Below are positions 27,551-36,238 of a stretch of DNA of 45,624 bases, piece after piece. This stretch comes from a virus: the IMG/VR virus record IMGVR_UViG_3300035698_005085, positions 1-45,624 of that record. One strand, 5' to 3'. Both the position numbers and the translations under genes were made by a program. The notes under the pieces were generated by a model. It saw only the letters and a program-made list of their open reading frames with translations, ran no database searches and had not been told where the DNA came from. Position 1 is the stretch's first letter. Every line of letters begins with the position of its first letter.

Positions 27551-28414
27551 ATGGTAAACACATTATTAACAACCGACGGTAAAGACTCAGCAAGCGATAC
27601 AGCAGGCACAAGTACAGCAAGTTACTTGATTCCTAGAAAACTGTACTCTAGAATATTCAGAGCAGTCAGAAGGAAGATGTTCCTTAGTCCACTAGCAGTA
27701 ATGAGAGTAGGACCAAGTGGCGTACCAGGTAGTAGTATCGATATCCCAAGAGAGATGGGAACAATGACACTGATGCAAACAGCAGAGGGAGCACAGATAG
27801 CACTAGATGTCGAATCATTCGATAACTTCAACGTTAAACCTTTGAAGTATGGTGTCAGAATAGGTATAACAAAAGAAGCCGAAGAGGATTCATTGTTTAG
27901 CTTAATGGCATTAAACGTTGATTGGGCAGGTTATGAATTTGCTAAAAATGAAGACTCATTAATTGTAGCACAATTAGATGCAGCATCATCAGCAGCAAGT
28001 TACAACGTAGCTAACTCAAATGCAGCAATATCAGTTTCAGATATAACTGAGGCAATGCAGAATCTATGGTCATCTGAGTACGTACCATCACACATCATTT
28101 GTGGTGTTGAAGTAGCAAACGATATATTGAACATAGATACCTTTGTAGAGAAAGACAAAGCAGGTATAACAGACCCATCTAAAAGAATCATAGGACAAAT
28201 CTATGGTATGAAGGTCATGGTTACAACCGCAGTGTCATCTGTGCTAGCATATGTTATAGATGCAGATTACGCATTCATAATTGTAGAGAAAAGACCACTA
28301 ACAGTAGAAAGGTACTTTGATGCAGCAAGAGATACTAACTTTGCAGTATTAACACAAAGGATAGCAATGAGATATCTAAGAGCATATTCAGTCTCTGAGA
28401 TAACTACAACGTAA
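27551..28414 (+). CDS. Major capsid protein, HK97 fold
   Basis: 287 residues, SD GGAGGG. N-terminal arm (1-55), E-loop-like P-S-G-V-P-G-S-S-I-D-I-P-R (54-66), spine-helix region (about 135-150), A-domain P-S-H-I-I-C-G-V-E-V-A-N-D-I and a C-terminal K-R-P-L-T-V-E-R-Y-F-D-A-A-R-D. This matches HK97-type capsid proteins in size and order. Followed by a T-tract terminator, as is common for highly expressed capsid genes. Confidence 0.8.
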   Translation: MVNTLLTTDGKDSASDTAGTSTASYLIPRKLYSRIFRAVRRKMFLSPLAVMRVGPSGVPGSSIDIPREMGTMTLMQTAEGAQIALDVESFDNFNVKPLKYGVRIGITKEAEEDSLFSLMALNVDWAGYEFAKNEDSLIVAQLDAASSAASYNVANSNAAISVSDITEAMQNLWSSEYVPSHIICGVEVANDILNIDTFVEKDKAGITDPSKRIIGQIYGMKVMVTTAVSSVLAYVIDADYAFIIVEKRPLTVERYFDAARDTNFAVLTQRIAMRYLRAYSVSEITTT

Positions 28415-28441
28415 GCATATATTTTTTATTTTATTTTTTTT
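28415..28441 (+). terminator. T-tract terminator after major capsid gene
   Basis: Begins at the stop: GCATATATTTTTTATT followed by more T. The same GCATATATTTTTTATT block recurs at 36968 after the tail tube gene. Confidence 0.65.
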
Positions 28442-28476
28442 GCTTTATTTACAGTGACAGTAACACGTGATTTTTG

Positions 28477-28500
28477 GCAACTTTATTTAAAATGCGTTGC
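28477..28500 (+). promoter_or_regulatory. Promoter flanked by an inverted repeat
   Basis: GCAAC-CTTTATTTAAAAT-GTTGC arrangement: TATA-like 28481-28493 with inverted arms GCAAC (about 28477) and GTTGC (about 28496). About 25 nt upstream of the SD of the next gene. A dimeric repressor site over the TATA box is plausible. Confidence 0.45.
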
Positions 28501-28524
28501 AAAGAAATAGGAGGATGATTAAAC

Positions 28525-29433
28525 ATGGCCGGACTAAACGACGGAATTGAAAGTGGTGGAGGCTCTATAGGAGCAACATCAGGTACATTTTCAGGTAGTG
28601 TCACATTAGGTGATGCATCAGGAGATGCAATAACTGTAACAGGTACAATGACTGTTACACCAACAGCTGTATTCACAGGAGGAGTTACATTAAACAATAA
28701 CTCAACCATAGCAGCTGCAAAGAACCTTACAATAGGTACAACTGGTAAAGTAATATTTAGAGATACTGGACTATACATGAATAGTGGTGCAGATGGTAAA
28801 TTAACTATATCAGCAGATGGTACAGGAGCAGACGATTTAACACTTGGATGTACTGTAACAGTTAGTGATAATATAACACTAGCAGCCGCTAAGAATGTAT
28901 TACTATATACAACTGGTAAAGTTCAATTTAGAGATACAGGATTATATATTGCCTCAAGTGGAGACGGTATAATGGATATTGTATCTGATACAACTGTAGC
29001 AGTTAGTGGAGCAGTCACAATGGACAGTACACTAGCAGTGACAGGAGCACAAACAAATACAGTTGGTATTCAATGTGCAGCAGTGTCTAGGACAGCAACA
29101 ACAGATGGTACAGCAGCAGGATTAATTGCAGCAGGAACATCAATGGTATCAATCGTTGATTCATCAAATGCAGCATTCTGGGTAACATTACCAGCACCAG
29201 TTCCAGGAACAATTATTTGGTTGTTAACATCAGCAGATGCCACAGGATTCGAGATTAGAACATCAGCACCAGCTACAATCGCATTAAACGGCGGTTCAAC
29301 AGCAGGATTCGAATCAGCAGTGCCTTCAACAGCAATGGCAGTAAGATTAGTATGTGTTAGTGCTACAGCTTGGATAGGAACAATGTTCGATGCAGATGGT
29401 GACGAAGCAAAACTACCAGCAGCAGATGCTTAA
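28525..29433 (+). CDS. Repeat-containing beta-rich fibre or spike-like protein
   Basis: 302 residues, SD GGAGGATG. Low-complexity Gly/Ala/Thr/Ser beta-rich sequence with two internal repeats: K-N-L-T-I-G-T-T-G-K-V-I-F-R-D-T-G-L-Y and K-N-V-L-L-Y-T-T-G-K-V-Q-F-R-D-T-G-L-Y, about 58 residues apart. This suggests a beta-helix shaft. The C-terminal ~100 residues form a separate domain. It follows the major capsid protein in its own transcription unit, so a head fibre is as likely as a tail fibre. Confidence 0.6.
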   Translation: MAGLNDGIESGGGSIGATSGTFSGSVTLGDASGDAITVTGTMTVTPTAVFTGGVTLNNNSTIAAAKNLTIGTTGKVIFRDTGLYMNSGADGKLTISADGTGADDLTLGCTVTVSDNITLAAAKNVLLYTTGKVQFRDTGLYIASSGDGIMDIVSDTTVAVSGAVTMDSTLAVTGAQTNTVGIQCAAVSRTATTDGTAAGLIAAGTSMVSIVDSSNAAFWVTLPAPVPGTIIWLLTSADATGFEIRTSAPATIALNGGSTAGFESAVPSTAMAVRLVCVSATAWIGTMFDADGDEAKLPAADA

Positions 29434-29460
29434 TTATTTTTTTTTCTTTTCTTTATATAT
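29434..29460 (+). terminator. T-tract terminator after fibre gene
   Basis: TTATTTTTTTTTCTTTTC directly after the stop; read-through or a nearby promoter (CTTTATATATTAG at 29451) would serve the following gene. Confidence 0.5.
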
Positions 29461-29478
29461 TAGACAAAGGTGACTATA

Positions 29479-29754
29479 ATGAATAAAATTGATGGAAAAA
29501 CAAAAGAAGAGTGGGAACACGAATTTAAGATATGGAATGGAGTTAATCCACATTTAACATATGCAGCTAGAAAGGCATTAGATAAATTTGACATTAAATC
29601 TCCAGAAGAAGTATCCAAGGCTGAAGATGAATTTTACAAATTAAACAAAGACGAGCAAATTAGTATGCTTGAAGATTATGGCTTGAGTGCTAAAGATATT
29701 AAAGAACTCAATTCAGAAAGAAAAAGAGTTGAAAAATTACTGTCCTTAAAATAG
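29479..29754 (+). CDS. Small helical protein
   Basis: 91 residues from ATG 29479 (SD AAAGGTGA). Helical, charged (E-E-W-E-H-E-F-K-I-W, L-S-A-K-D-I-K-E-L-N). Possible SAP/HeH-like small domain or head-tail accessory; not recognised. Confidence 0.55.
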   Translation: MNKIDGKTKEEWEHEFKIWNGVNPHLTYAARKALDKFDIKSPEEVSKAEDEFYKLNKDEQISMLEDYGLSAKDIKELNSERKRVEKLLSLK

Positions 29755-29778
29755 GATTAAACACATGAGGTGATAGAG

Positions 29779-30255
29779 ATGGCTTTCTTTGAAGTAAATC
29801 CAGATATGCCAGAGCGTTGGTTAGACCACGCCACAATTAAGAAACCGTCAGCAATAGACCCAAGAAAGGACTATGTTGATGTAACACCAGAGAACAAGAG
29901 TACTGCTACAGCAGGCACACATAAATTTAAACGTGAGAGTTCTTTGAGCGTTTATGAGAAACGTGAAGCTATGTTCAATTTAGGGAACCTTTCATTTGAA
30001 GGAGTCCTTAAGAAAGTAGAACTATGGCTAGCATCACAGAATAGATTTGTACTTGAGAAGTATAAGTATATGGTTAAAAACTGTGAGAGATTTGCTAAGA
30101 GTGGCAAACTGGAAGACGGTAGGTACGTGTTCAGTAGAGATATAAATAACAAACCTAAATGGGTAGGTCATCTAAACGTAGGATTACTAGAGTCACATAG
30201 AATAATCAAGAAAAAGAAAAAGACTGCTAGTGTACCAAACGTACCAGGGACTTGA
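29779..30255 (+). CDS. Hypothetical virion-associated protein
   Basis: 158 residues from ATG 29779 (SD GAGGTGA). Mixed; basic C-terminal tail K-K-K-K-K-T-A-S-V-P-N-V-P-G-T. No family recognised; probably head or neck related by position. Confidence 0.5.
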   Translation: MAFFEVNPDMPERWLDHATIKKPSAIDPRKDYVDVTPENKSTATAGTHKFKRESSLSVYEKREAMFNLGNLSFEGVLKKVELWLASQNRFVLEKYKYMVKNCERFAKSGKLEDGRYVFSRDINNKPKWVGHLNVGLLESHRIIKKKKKTASVPNVPGT

Positions 30256-30265
30256 GGCGATAAAG

Positions 30266-30580
30266 ATGCCTTACGTTCTCCACGATGTTAAAGGGAATAC
30301 ATTCCCTAGTGAGATAGGTCCTCTTGAAGGAGGCGTTGCTTACCCGATTACTGATGAAGTAGCAAAGAAGTTCAAAAGGATTAAACATTTGATTGTTTTT
30401 GACAGGATAGAAGGTATGAGTGAAGAAAAGGCTCAGAAGAGATTATATGGAGTTAAGTTTAAACATAACATTTCTGATGAGGTATTAACATTTCAGCACT
30501 TTGTATCAAAGAATGGCGGAGACATGAAAAAAGCATCAGTAGAATACGATAAATATAAACTCGAGAGGGGCTTGAAATGA
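30266..30580 (+). CDS. Hypothetical protein
   Basis: 104 residues from ATG 30266 (SD GAGGCGATAA). V-A-Y-P-I-T-D-E-V-A-K-K-F-K-R-I-K-H-L-I-V-F and a charged helical C terminus. No family recognised. Its stop overlaps the next ATG. Confidence 0.5.
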   Translation: MPYVLHDVKGNTFPSEIGPLEGGVAYPITDEVAKKFKRIKHLIVFDRIEGMSEEKAQKRLYGVKFKHNISDEVLTFQHFVSKNGGDMKKASVEYDKYKLERGLK

Positions 30581-30960
30581 AATTAACAAATATATTACTT
30601 TTTATTTTTATCATTATGCTTAGTTCTTGTACTGTAAAGATGAGTGAGGTTAGTGTGTCTGCGGATTACTATGTCTGTGATAGCAGGCCTACAATGGAAC
30701 CACAAACGTGCTTAGCAGGTTTGAGCAGCACAATGATAACTTGTTACTATTATGACGAAGATGGCTCAAAAAGAGGTTTTAGATGTAGTGAAGGTTGGAA
30801 AGGCGTTACTTCTGTAATCACCCCCGACGATGACATAGTGCCTAACCAACCAATATCTTCTGACTGTAAAGACTACAGATGTTATCCTCAGAAAGGATAC
30901 TGTCGATTAGAAGGATTGTTAACAAATCCCAAAGTGCCAATAGGTGAGCTAGATTGTTAA
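30577..30960 (+). CDS. Cysteine-rich lipoprotein
   Basis: 127 residues. Signal peptide M-K-L-T-N-I-L-L-F-I-F-I-I-M with lipobox L-S-S-C (Cys18), then a secreted domain with eight further Cys (e.g. Y-Y-V-C-D-S-R, K-D-Y-R-C-Y-P-Q-K-G-Y-C), likely disulphide-bonded. A lipid-anchored surface protein inside the structural operon is unusual. It may act on the host surface late in infection (superinfection exclusion) or be part of the virion. Confidence 0.65.
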   Translation: MKLTNILLFIFIIMLSSCTVKMSEVSVSADYYVCDSRPTMEPQTCLAGLSSTMITCYYYDEDGSKRGFRCSEGWKGVTSVITPDDDIVPNQPISSDCKDYRCYPQKGYCRLEGLLTNPKVPIGELDC

Positions 30961-32144
30961 AGAAAATTATTAGTGTATTATTTTTACTACTAGTTATAAG
31001 TAGTTGCACTAATGATATTGAAGAAGTACAACCAGGTATTATCTCATCTAAAGAGGATTTAAAGCAAAATGTAATATATAGTGCTTACATTAAATCAACT
31101 ATAAATGAAACAAGAGTTAAACAAGAGATTGATATGTTTCCAAAGTATTCTGATTCTAATGGAACCTTACTTAATGAGACACCTAGTTTAATGAATAGTG
31201 AATTTAAACCATTAGTTATTAGAGTAAACTCTGATGGTGAACATAATGTTACAGTTCTTGATTTCAATCTTACATCTGTTAAGTTAGAAATCAAATTGAA
31301 TAGTAAAGATACAAAGTCAGTTCCTATAAGTAAATATAGGTTAGATAAAGTTTATAATGAAACAACTATGAACCTATCGAAGAAAGGAAATGTTGAATTT
31401 GTTAGAGACGTTATATCTGTAAATAAAACTTTAATTGATAATAAGATGAAAGATGTCAAATTTAACACATTACATAGAAAAGACGTAGATTGGTATGATT
31501 TGAAATATGGAGAAGAATTACATGTAGGTACTACTAGTACAGAAGTTACATATGATTTCGCAAATGGGAGTGATGAAGGGTTTGCAGAAGCATATGGAAA
31601 TAATTGTAATCCAGATTTTTCAGATAATACTTACGATGCCACAGGTACTTGTGCTGATAGTATAGGTATATATAAGGACATAGATTTAGATGCCTCAGAA
31701 TATTTCTTAATGTCAGTTGACCACACAATATATAGTGGTGGTTATATAGTATATGGTATATTGGCAGACGCATCTAGTGGGTGGGGAAGTGTATATCATA
31801 GAATTATGTTCCACGGTAGTGTAGGTATAAGAGTTTACGATGACGACACTACTTACGATGTAGTTGTAGGGTCAGTTAATACAGGTAGTTGGGAAACATC
31901 TACATGGGAACAAATTGGTACTGCTTACAATGTCACATATGATGGTACATCTTATACAGGAACTTTTGGTAGTGCACCTTCAGACACTTATGATGACATA
32001 TTATTAACATTAGGTAGAGCTGCAGGTGCTGGTTATGGAGACGAAATAGATAACATTGTAGTTACATGGGGTGTTACTGAAGAAGAAGACGTAATACCTT
32101 CAACAGCAGTTAATCAAATTTATAATACAATTCAACAATGGTGA
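30954..32144 (+). CDS. Surface lipoprotein with jelly-roll-like C-terminal domain
   Basis: 396 residues from TTG 30954 overlapping the previous stop. Signal with lipobox I-S-S-C (Cys18). N-terminal ~190 residues carry several N-x-T/S sequons (N-E-T, N-V-T, N-L-T, N-K-T). The C-terminal ~190 residues (from about E-V-T-Y-D-F-A-N-G-S) have strand-rich Gly/Tyr/Asp sequence typical of LamG/concanavalin-like or carbohydrate-binding folds. Possible receptor-binding or surface-decoration protein. Confidence 0.6.
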   Translation: MLKKIISVLFLLLVISSCTNDIEEVQPGIISSKEDLKQNVIYSAYIKSTINETRVKQEIDMFPKYSDSNGTLLNETPSLMNSEFKPLVIRVNSDGEHNVTVLDFNLTSVKLEIKLNSKDTKSVPISKYRLDKVYNETTMNLSKKGNVEFVRDVISVNKTLIDNKMKDVKFNTLHRKDVDWYDLKYGEELHVGTTSTEVTYDFANGSDEGFAEAYGNNCNPDFSDNTYDATGTCADSIGIYKDIDLDASEYFLMSVDHTIYSGGYIVYGILADASSGWGSVYHRIMFHGSVGIRVYDDDTTYDVVVGSVNTGSWETSTWEQIGTAYNVTYDGTSYTGTFGSAPSDTYDDILLTLGRAAGAGYGDEIDNIVVTWGVTEEEDVIPSTAVNQIYNTIQQW

Positions 32145-32149
32145 TGCAG

Positions 32150-34228
32150 ATGAAAAAGATAATAATATTAGTTTTAATGTTGGCAATAACAATAGCCTCA
32201 GCAATGGCAATTACATTTAAAGCAAGTACTGATAATAATTTACAGTTTACTTGTTACAACTTTAGTAACGCAGCACCAGTTGGTACTACTGCGACTTTAA
32301 CTTGTAAAGATGATGCTTTCAATACAGATATCTCTGCTGTGTCCATGACACAGGTATCAACAGGGAAGTTTAATTATACGTTTAACCTCATAGAGGGTTC
32401 CTATAGTTGTGAAATCAACTGTGGGGACGCAGGAGCATTAGACCCTGTCTTTTTTGTAGAAGTTAGACCAGATTACCTAGCAGCAGGAGATTTAACCTCA
32501 GCAACCATTGGAACTGTAACAAATCCAGTGCATGTAAATGATACAGTTGTTACAATGATAGAAACTGTAGATGGAATAGTAGATGATGTTTTAGTAGATA
32601 CAGCTGCACAAGATACAGCTGGAGAATGGAACACACTTATAGACTTAACTACTGAGACGGTAGGAACAGCAAGTGTGTGTACAGTCGCTACAACAGTAAC
32701 TAATCCAGTGCATTTAAATGATACAGTTGTTGTAATTATGGAGACGGTTTTAGCAGACACTAATGAGTTGCAGGGTGATGATTACCCTACAAGGTTTGAT
32801 ACAGTTGACTCAGCAATAGTGACAGTCGATAACTATGTGGACACAGAAGTAGCATCAATTTTAGCAAGAGTATTGTTACCAGTTGGAGTCAACGAGAGTG
32901 GTGTTGATGACATATGGGATGAACCATTATTGTTTTCAACTCACAACGTTGTTAAATCAGCTGGAAAAAGATTAAGAAGAATTTCAGCCTCAGTGATTAC
33001 TGATGGAGGAGCACAAGCAGGTACAATTAATACAATTACACTAGCAAATGGAGAAAGTTCAATAAATGGAACTTATGACCCAGCAACTATATTTATTTCC
33101 AGTGGAACAGGTGAAGGACAAGCAAGAGAGATTCTTCAATATAACGGAGATACAAAAGTCGCTGTTGTTGGTAGAGATTGGAAAACTACTCCAGATGCAA
33201 CATCAGATTATGTTATTGTTGCATCAATAAGTCCTTGGAATGTAAATGAAGGATTATTAACAAGTGCAACAAGTACAACTGCAGTATTAAATAATCTTGC
33301 TAGTAAAACAGATGGAATGTATGCAGGACAAACATTAAACATCGTAAGTGGTACTGGTGAGGACCAATCAAGAGTCATACACGACTACACAGGAGCAACA
33401 CAGACAGCAATAATAGTAGAGGATTGGGCAGTAACTCCAGATGCAACATCAGGATATAGAATAATGATGGTGGGACGAGTGCAGGTAATAGACTTCGTAG
33501 GACACGCAGCAACAAACGTAAGTGATATATTCTTAGACATAGATGTTGTCACAGGAGCACTAGATGGAAACTTAACTGAGGAGCTAGCATTCGATAGTGA
33601 CATAACAACAATTACAGATAACCAAGATACTTTGTTAGGTGCTATGGACTTAAACTTTACTTCAATAATTGCATCATTAACAGCAATTGATAATTATGTA
33701 GATACAGAGGTAGCAGAGGTATTACAAGCAATTAAAGGTAATACAAGTTTGTGGATTGCAGCTACAGGATTTAGTACACATAGTGCAGCAGACGTATGGT
33801 CAGTAGTAACAAGAGCATTAACTATACTAGATGAGGACTCAACTACTTTAGATTTAGATAGTACAACAATTGGTGTAGTTACAACTGTAACTGACCCAGT
33901 GCATGTGAACGATACAGTAGTTCAAATGGTAGATGAAGTAGAAGGGTATCTTGATACAGAGATTGCATTGATTCAGCAAGCAATCATAGGAAACACAACT
34001 TATTGGAACGTTTGGGATGACGCCACTAGGGCATTAACTATTTTAGATGAAGACGACACAACAATTGATTTAGATAGTACAATTGTGGCAAGTATGATAA
34101 GTGACTTAGCAATAAGCACAATTGTAAATGGTACTTTGTCACAAGAATTGAATACGTCGTTGTGTAACAGTACTACTGAATCAACACTTTGCGCATATAT
34201 ATACAGAGCAGACAGAGGGTGGACCTAA
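32150..34228 (+). CDS. Large secreted repeat protein with signal peptide
   Basis: 692 residues from ATG 32150 (SD GGTGATG). Signal peptide K-K-I-I-I-L-V-L-M-L-A-I-T-I-A-S-A-M-A (about 2-20). Internal repeats: T-N-P-V-H-V-N-D-T-V-V twice plus T-D-P-V-H-V-N-D-T-V-V, two copies of T-R-A-L-T-I-L-D-E-D, and two copies of a ~75-residue unit with D-W-x-x-T-P-D-A-T-S. Many N-D-T/N-x-S sequons suggest N-glycosylation. Looks like an exported adhesin/fibre; a Sec signal on a tailed-virus structural protein is notable. Confidence 0.65.
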   Translation: MKKIIILVLMLAITIASAMAITFKASTDNNLQFTCYNFSNAAPVGTTATLTCKDDAFNTDISAVSMTQVSTGKFNYTFNLIEGSYSCEINCGDAGALDPVFFVEVRPDYLAAGDLTSATIGTVTNPVHVNDTVVTMIETVDGIVDDVLVDTAAQDTAGEWNTLIDLTTETVGTASVCTVATTVTNPVHLNDTVVVIMETVLADTNELQGDDYPTRFDTVDSAIVTVDNYVDTEVASILARVLLPVGVNESGVDDIWDEPLLFSTHNVVKSAGKRLRRISASVITDGGAQAGTINTITLANGESSINGTYDPATIFISSGTGEGQAREILQYNGDTKVAVVGRDWKTTPDATSDYVIVASISPWNVNEGLLTSATSTTAVLNNLASKTDGMYAGQTLNIVSGTGEDQSRVIHDYTGATQTAIIVEDWAVTPDATSGYRIMMVGRVQVIDFVGHAATNVSDIFLDIDVVTGALDGNLTEELAFDSDITTITDNQDTLLGAMDLNFTSIIASLTAIDNYVDTEVAEVLQAIKGNTSLWIAATGFSTHSAADVWSVVTRALTILDEDSTTLDLDSTTIGVVTTVTDPVHVNDTVVQMVDEVEGYLDTEIALIQQAIIGNTTYWNVWDDATRALTILDEDDTTIDLDSTIVASMISDLAISTIVNGTLSQELNTSLCNSTTESTLCAYIYRADRGWT

Positions 34229-34230
34229 AA

Positions 34231-34866
34231 ATGACAGTATCAACAACAAGAAGAATAGTAGTTCAAGCCAAAGGTAGGACGTCAAGTCTTACCAATGTTG
34301 TAATTTCAGTATATGATTCTGATGGTAATGCTGACGTAGATGAAGCTACTATGACAGAAGACACTAATGAATCAGGTTATTACTATTATGAGTTTACTAC
34401 TACAGATAGTGGATGGTACACATACGTAGTAACATGTCCTTTCCCTACATTTGAGAAGTTTGGTGAAATATACTTAGGAACGCCTTCTCTAATAGTAACA
34501 ACCACATCAGGTATCACTAATGATGAGTTAAGAGCAGACTTAGGAGAAGTATATGACACACTGATAAATGGAACAACATCCATGGCAATATTGTTATCTA
34601 GAGCAGAAGACAAAGTAAAAGCAGTAACTGGTACAACTACTGGTTACACATTACCTATAAGAGATTACACAGGTTATTTAGCTTGTAGACAATCATTAGG
34701 TAATGCACATGCTACAAGTCAAGAAGCAGGAACATTAAAGGTAGGTAATAAAGCAATAAAAGAAATGATGAATCGATTTTACGATGATGCTAAAGAATCT
34801 TTATTAAAGAGTGGATACAAATTAAATGCAGGAGGCTCAGTTATATTTACTAACGTGAATCAATAA
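34231..34866 (+). CDS. Structural protein, possible neck/adaptor
   Basis: 211 residues from ATG 34231 (SD AGGGTGG; the longer frame from 34189 lacks one). Ig-like beta N-terminal half (R-I-V-V-Q-A-K-G-R-T-S-S-L, S-G-W-Y-T-Y-V-V-T), helical C-terminal half. By position between head proteins and the gp10-like connector it may be a head-tail adaptor. Confidence 0.5.
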   Translation: MTVSTTRRIVVQAKGRTSSLTNVVISVYDSDGNADVDEATMTEDTNESGYYYYEFTTTDSGWYTYVVTCPFPTFEKFGEIYLGTPSLIVTTTSGITNDELRADLGEVYDTLINGTTSMAILLSRAEDKVKAVTGTTTGYTLPIRDYTGYLACRQSLGNAHATSQEAGTLKVGNKAIKEMMNRFYDDAKESLLKSGYKLNAGGSVIFTNVNQ

Positions 34867-35240
34867 TGGGAACCGGATTATCTTTTAAGATTTATTGTCA
34901 TGGCTTAATTGACAATACATTTGGAGTAGAGATTACTTATTACACACTAGCTAATGCTACTACAAATGAGAGTGATGAAGGAGATATCTCAATAAGTGAT
35001 TGGGGTACAGCTAAGACTACTAATGCAATAGTTGATGAAGTTGAGACTTTTCTAAGTGATATAGAGGAACACTTAGAGGAGAGTCCTGGTAATGCTAGAA
35101 TTATAGTGAAAGATGAAGCTAGCATAGCAGGAGGTGATAAAGTAACACTAGTTACTGGTGATTACACAGTTAGTAAGATAACACCAAAGTATACACAGGG
35201 CACTTTGTTATTCTATATAGTCGAGCTCTCTGACTTGTAA
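34866..35240 (+). CDS. Hypothetical structural protein
   Basis: 124 residues starting on the previous stop. Beta-rich with G-D-K-V-T-L-V-T-G-D-Y-T-V and an acidic helix (V-E-T-F-L-S-D-I-E-E-H-L-E-E). Likely a head completion protein by position. Its last codons contain GAGCTCTCTGAC, part of the extended promoter block. Confidence 0.5.
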   Translation: MGTGLSFKIYCHGLIDNTFGVEITYYTLANATTNESDEGDISISDWGTAKTTNAIVDEVETFLSDIEEHLEESPGNARIIVKDEASIAGGDKVTLVTGDYTVSKITPKYTQGTLLFYIVELSDL

Positions 35241-35244
35241 TGCA

Positions 35245-35261
35245 TACAAAAGTATTTAAAT
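35245..35261 (+). promoter_or_regulatory. Archaeal promoter for connector/tail genes
   Basis: TACAAAAGTATTTAAAT, one base different from the portal-gene promoter. The leader has a hairpin TGGTCT-gcaat-AGACCA (35286-35302). Confidence 0.7.
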
Positions 35262-35333
35262 ATCAATGATTTTATTATGCTTAGATGGTCTGCAATAGAC
35301 CACTGAGTCCTCAATTTGTGTTGGGTGAAAGAA

Positions 35334-35780
35334 ATGGCAGATGTAAGTTTTACTAATCTATTAACTAATTCTTGGGATAATCTTTATGCTTTGTTACAGA
35401 CTGGAACGTATGCACTAACTACCAATAACATATATGGTTTTTGGAACGATAAGTTAGCAAAGAACGTTACGTTACCAATTGTTGTTATAAGAAAGCCACT
35501 AGTTTCAGTAACTAGGAGAACCATTGCCTCTGGTGTGAGGCAAGCGGAGCTTAGTTTTCTAATTGGAGTTTATCACACTACTGATGCTAATTGTAAAGCT
35601 GTAATGGATGAAGTTATGTCTGCTCTAACTAATCAAGACGCACTTAATGTTTTTGCAGGAAATCAGATGTATGTAGATGACAAAGAATACATTACACCTG
35701 GTGACACTAGAATATTTTCAACGAATAAGAAAAAGATACATGTTACAGAAGTTAATGTTAACTTCGTATTTGGAGATTAA
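35334..35780 (+). CDS. Head-tail joining/tail completion protein
   Basis: 148 residues from ATG 35334 (SD GGGTGA). W-D-N-L-Y-A-L-L-Q, V-T-L-P-I-V-V-I-R-K-P-L and K-I-H-V-T-E-V-N-V-N-F-V-F-G fit tail terminator/DUF3168-like proteins, which cap the tail tube. Sits before the gp10-like gene, the usual order. Confidence 0.55.
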   Translation: MADVSFTNLLTNSWDNLYALLQTGTYALTTNNIYGFWNDKLAKNVTLPIVVIRKPLVSVTRRTIASGVRQAELSFLIGVYHTTDANCKAVMDEVMSALTNQDALNVFAGNQMYVDDKEYITPGDTRIFSTNKKKIHVTEVNVNFVFGD

Positions 35781-36236
35781 ATGAGAATTATATTACACAT
35801 AAGGGGCTTAGATGACGCAATTAAAAAAGCCAAACTAGATGAAACTAGAGGAGCAAGAGTGAAAAGAAACGTTTTAAGAGAAGCAGGCTTTAGAACTAAA
35901 AGGTATGCTAAAATGAACATTAAAAGCAGATATGGAGGAGGTAGTCACTCAGAGAACCTTAGAGGTTCAATATATATGAGAACTACTAAAAACTTTGTGT
36001 CAGTCACTGCTGGAGCTAGTTACGCAGGATACGTTGAGTATGGAACAAAACCAAGTATTAAGAACTATCCTAGGAACGTTTATATTGCAGGAGTTGGATG
36101 GAGAAGAATGGATATGCACCCTGGTGCACAAGGATATCCTTCACAACATTTTATGACTAGAGCTGTAGTTAGAGTTGAAAAGGAATTTGATGATATCATT
36201 AAAATTCAGATTAAAAAAGTATATGGAGGCAAATAA
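35781..36236 (+). CDS. HK97 gp10-like head-tail connector protein
   Basis: 151 residues. Diagnostic segments: I-R-G-L-D-D-A-I-K-K-A (8-18), V-T-A-G-A-S-Y-A-G-Y-V-E-Y-G-T-K-P (76-92) and Q-H-F-M-T-R-A-V. These match the HK97-gp10 family of tail-attachment proteins. Starts directly after the previous stop. The site after the head and before the tail tube is as expected. Confidence 0.8.
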   Translation: MRIILHIRGLDDAIKKAKLDETRGARVKRNVLREAGFRTKRYAKMNIKSRYGGGSHSENLRGSIYMRTTKNFVSVTAGASYAGYVEYGTKPSIKNYPRNVYIAGVGWRRMDMHPGAQGYPSQHFMTRAVVRVEKEFDDIIKIQIKKVYGGK

Positions 36237-36238
36237 AT

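Noticed and set aside
28449-28778. Minus-strand ORF across the fibre gene start
   Set aside because: Runs through a terminator, promoter and SD of the plus-strand gene; composition is antisense of Thr/Gly-rich coding.
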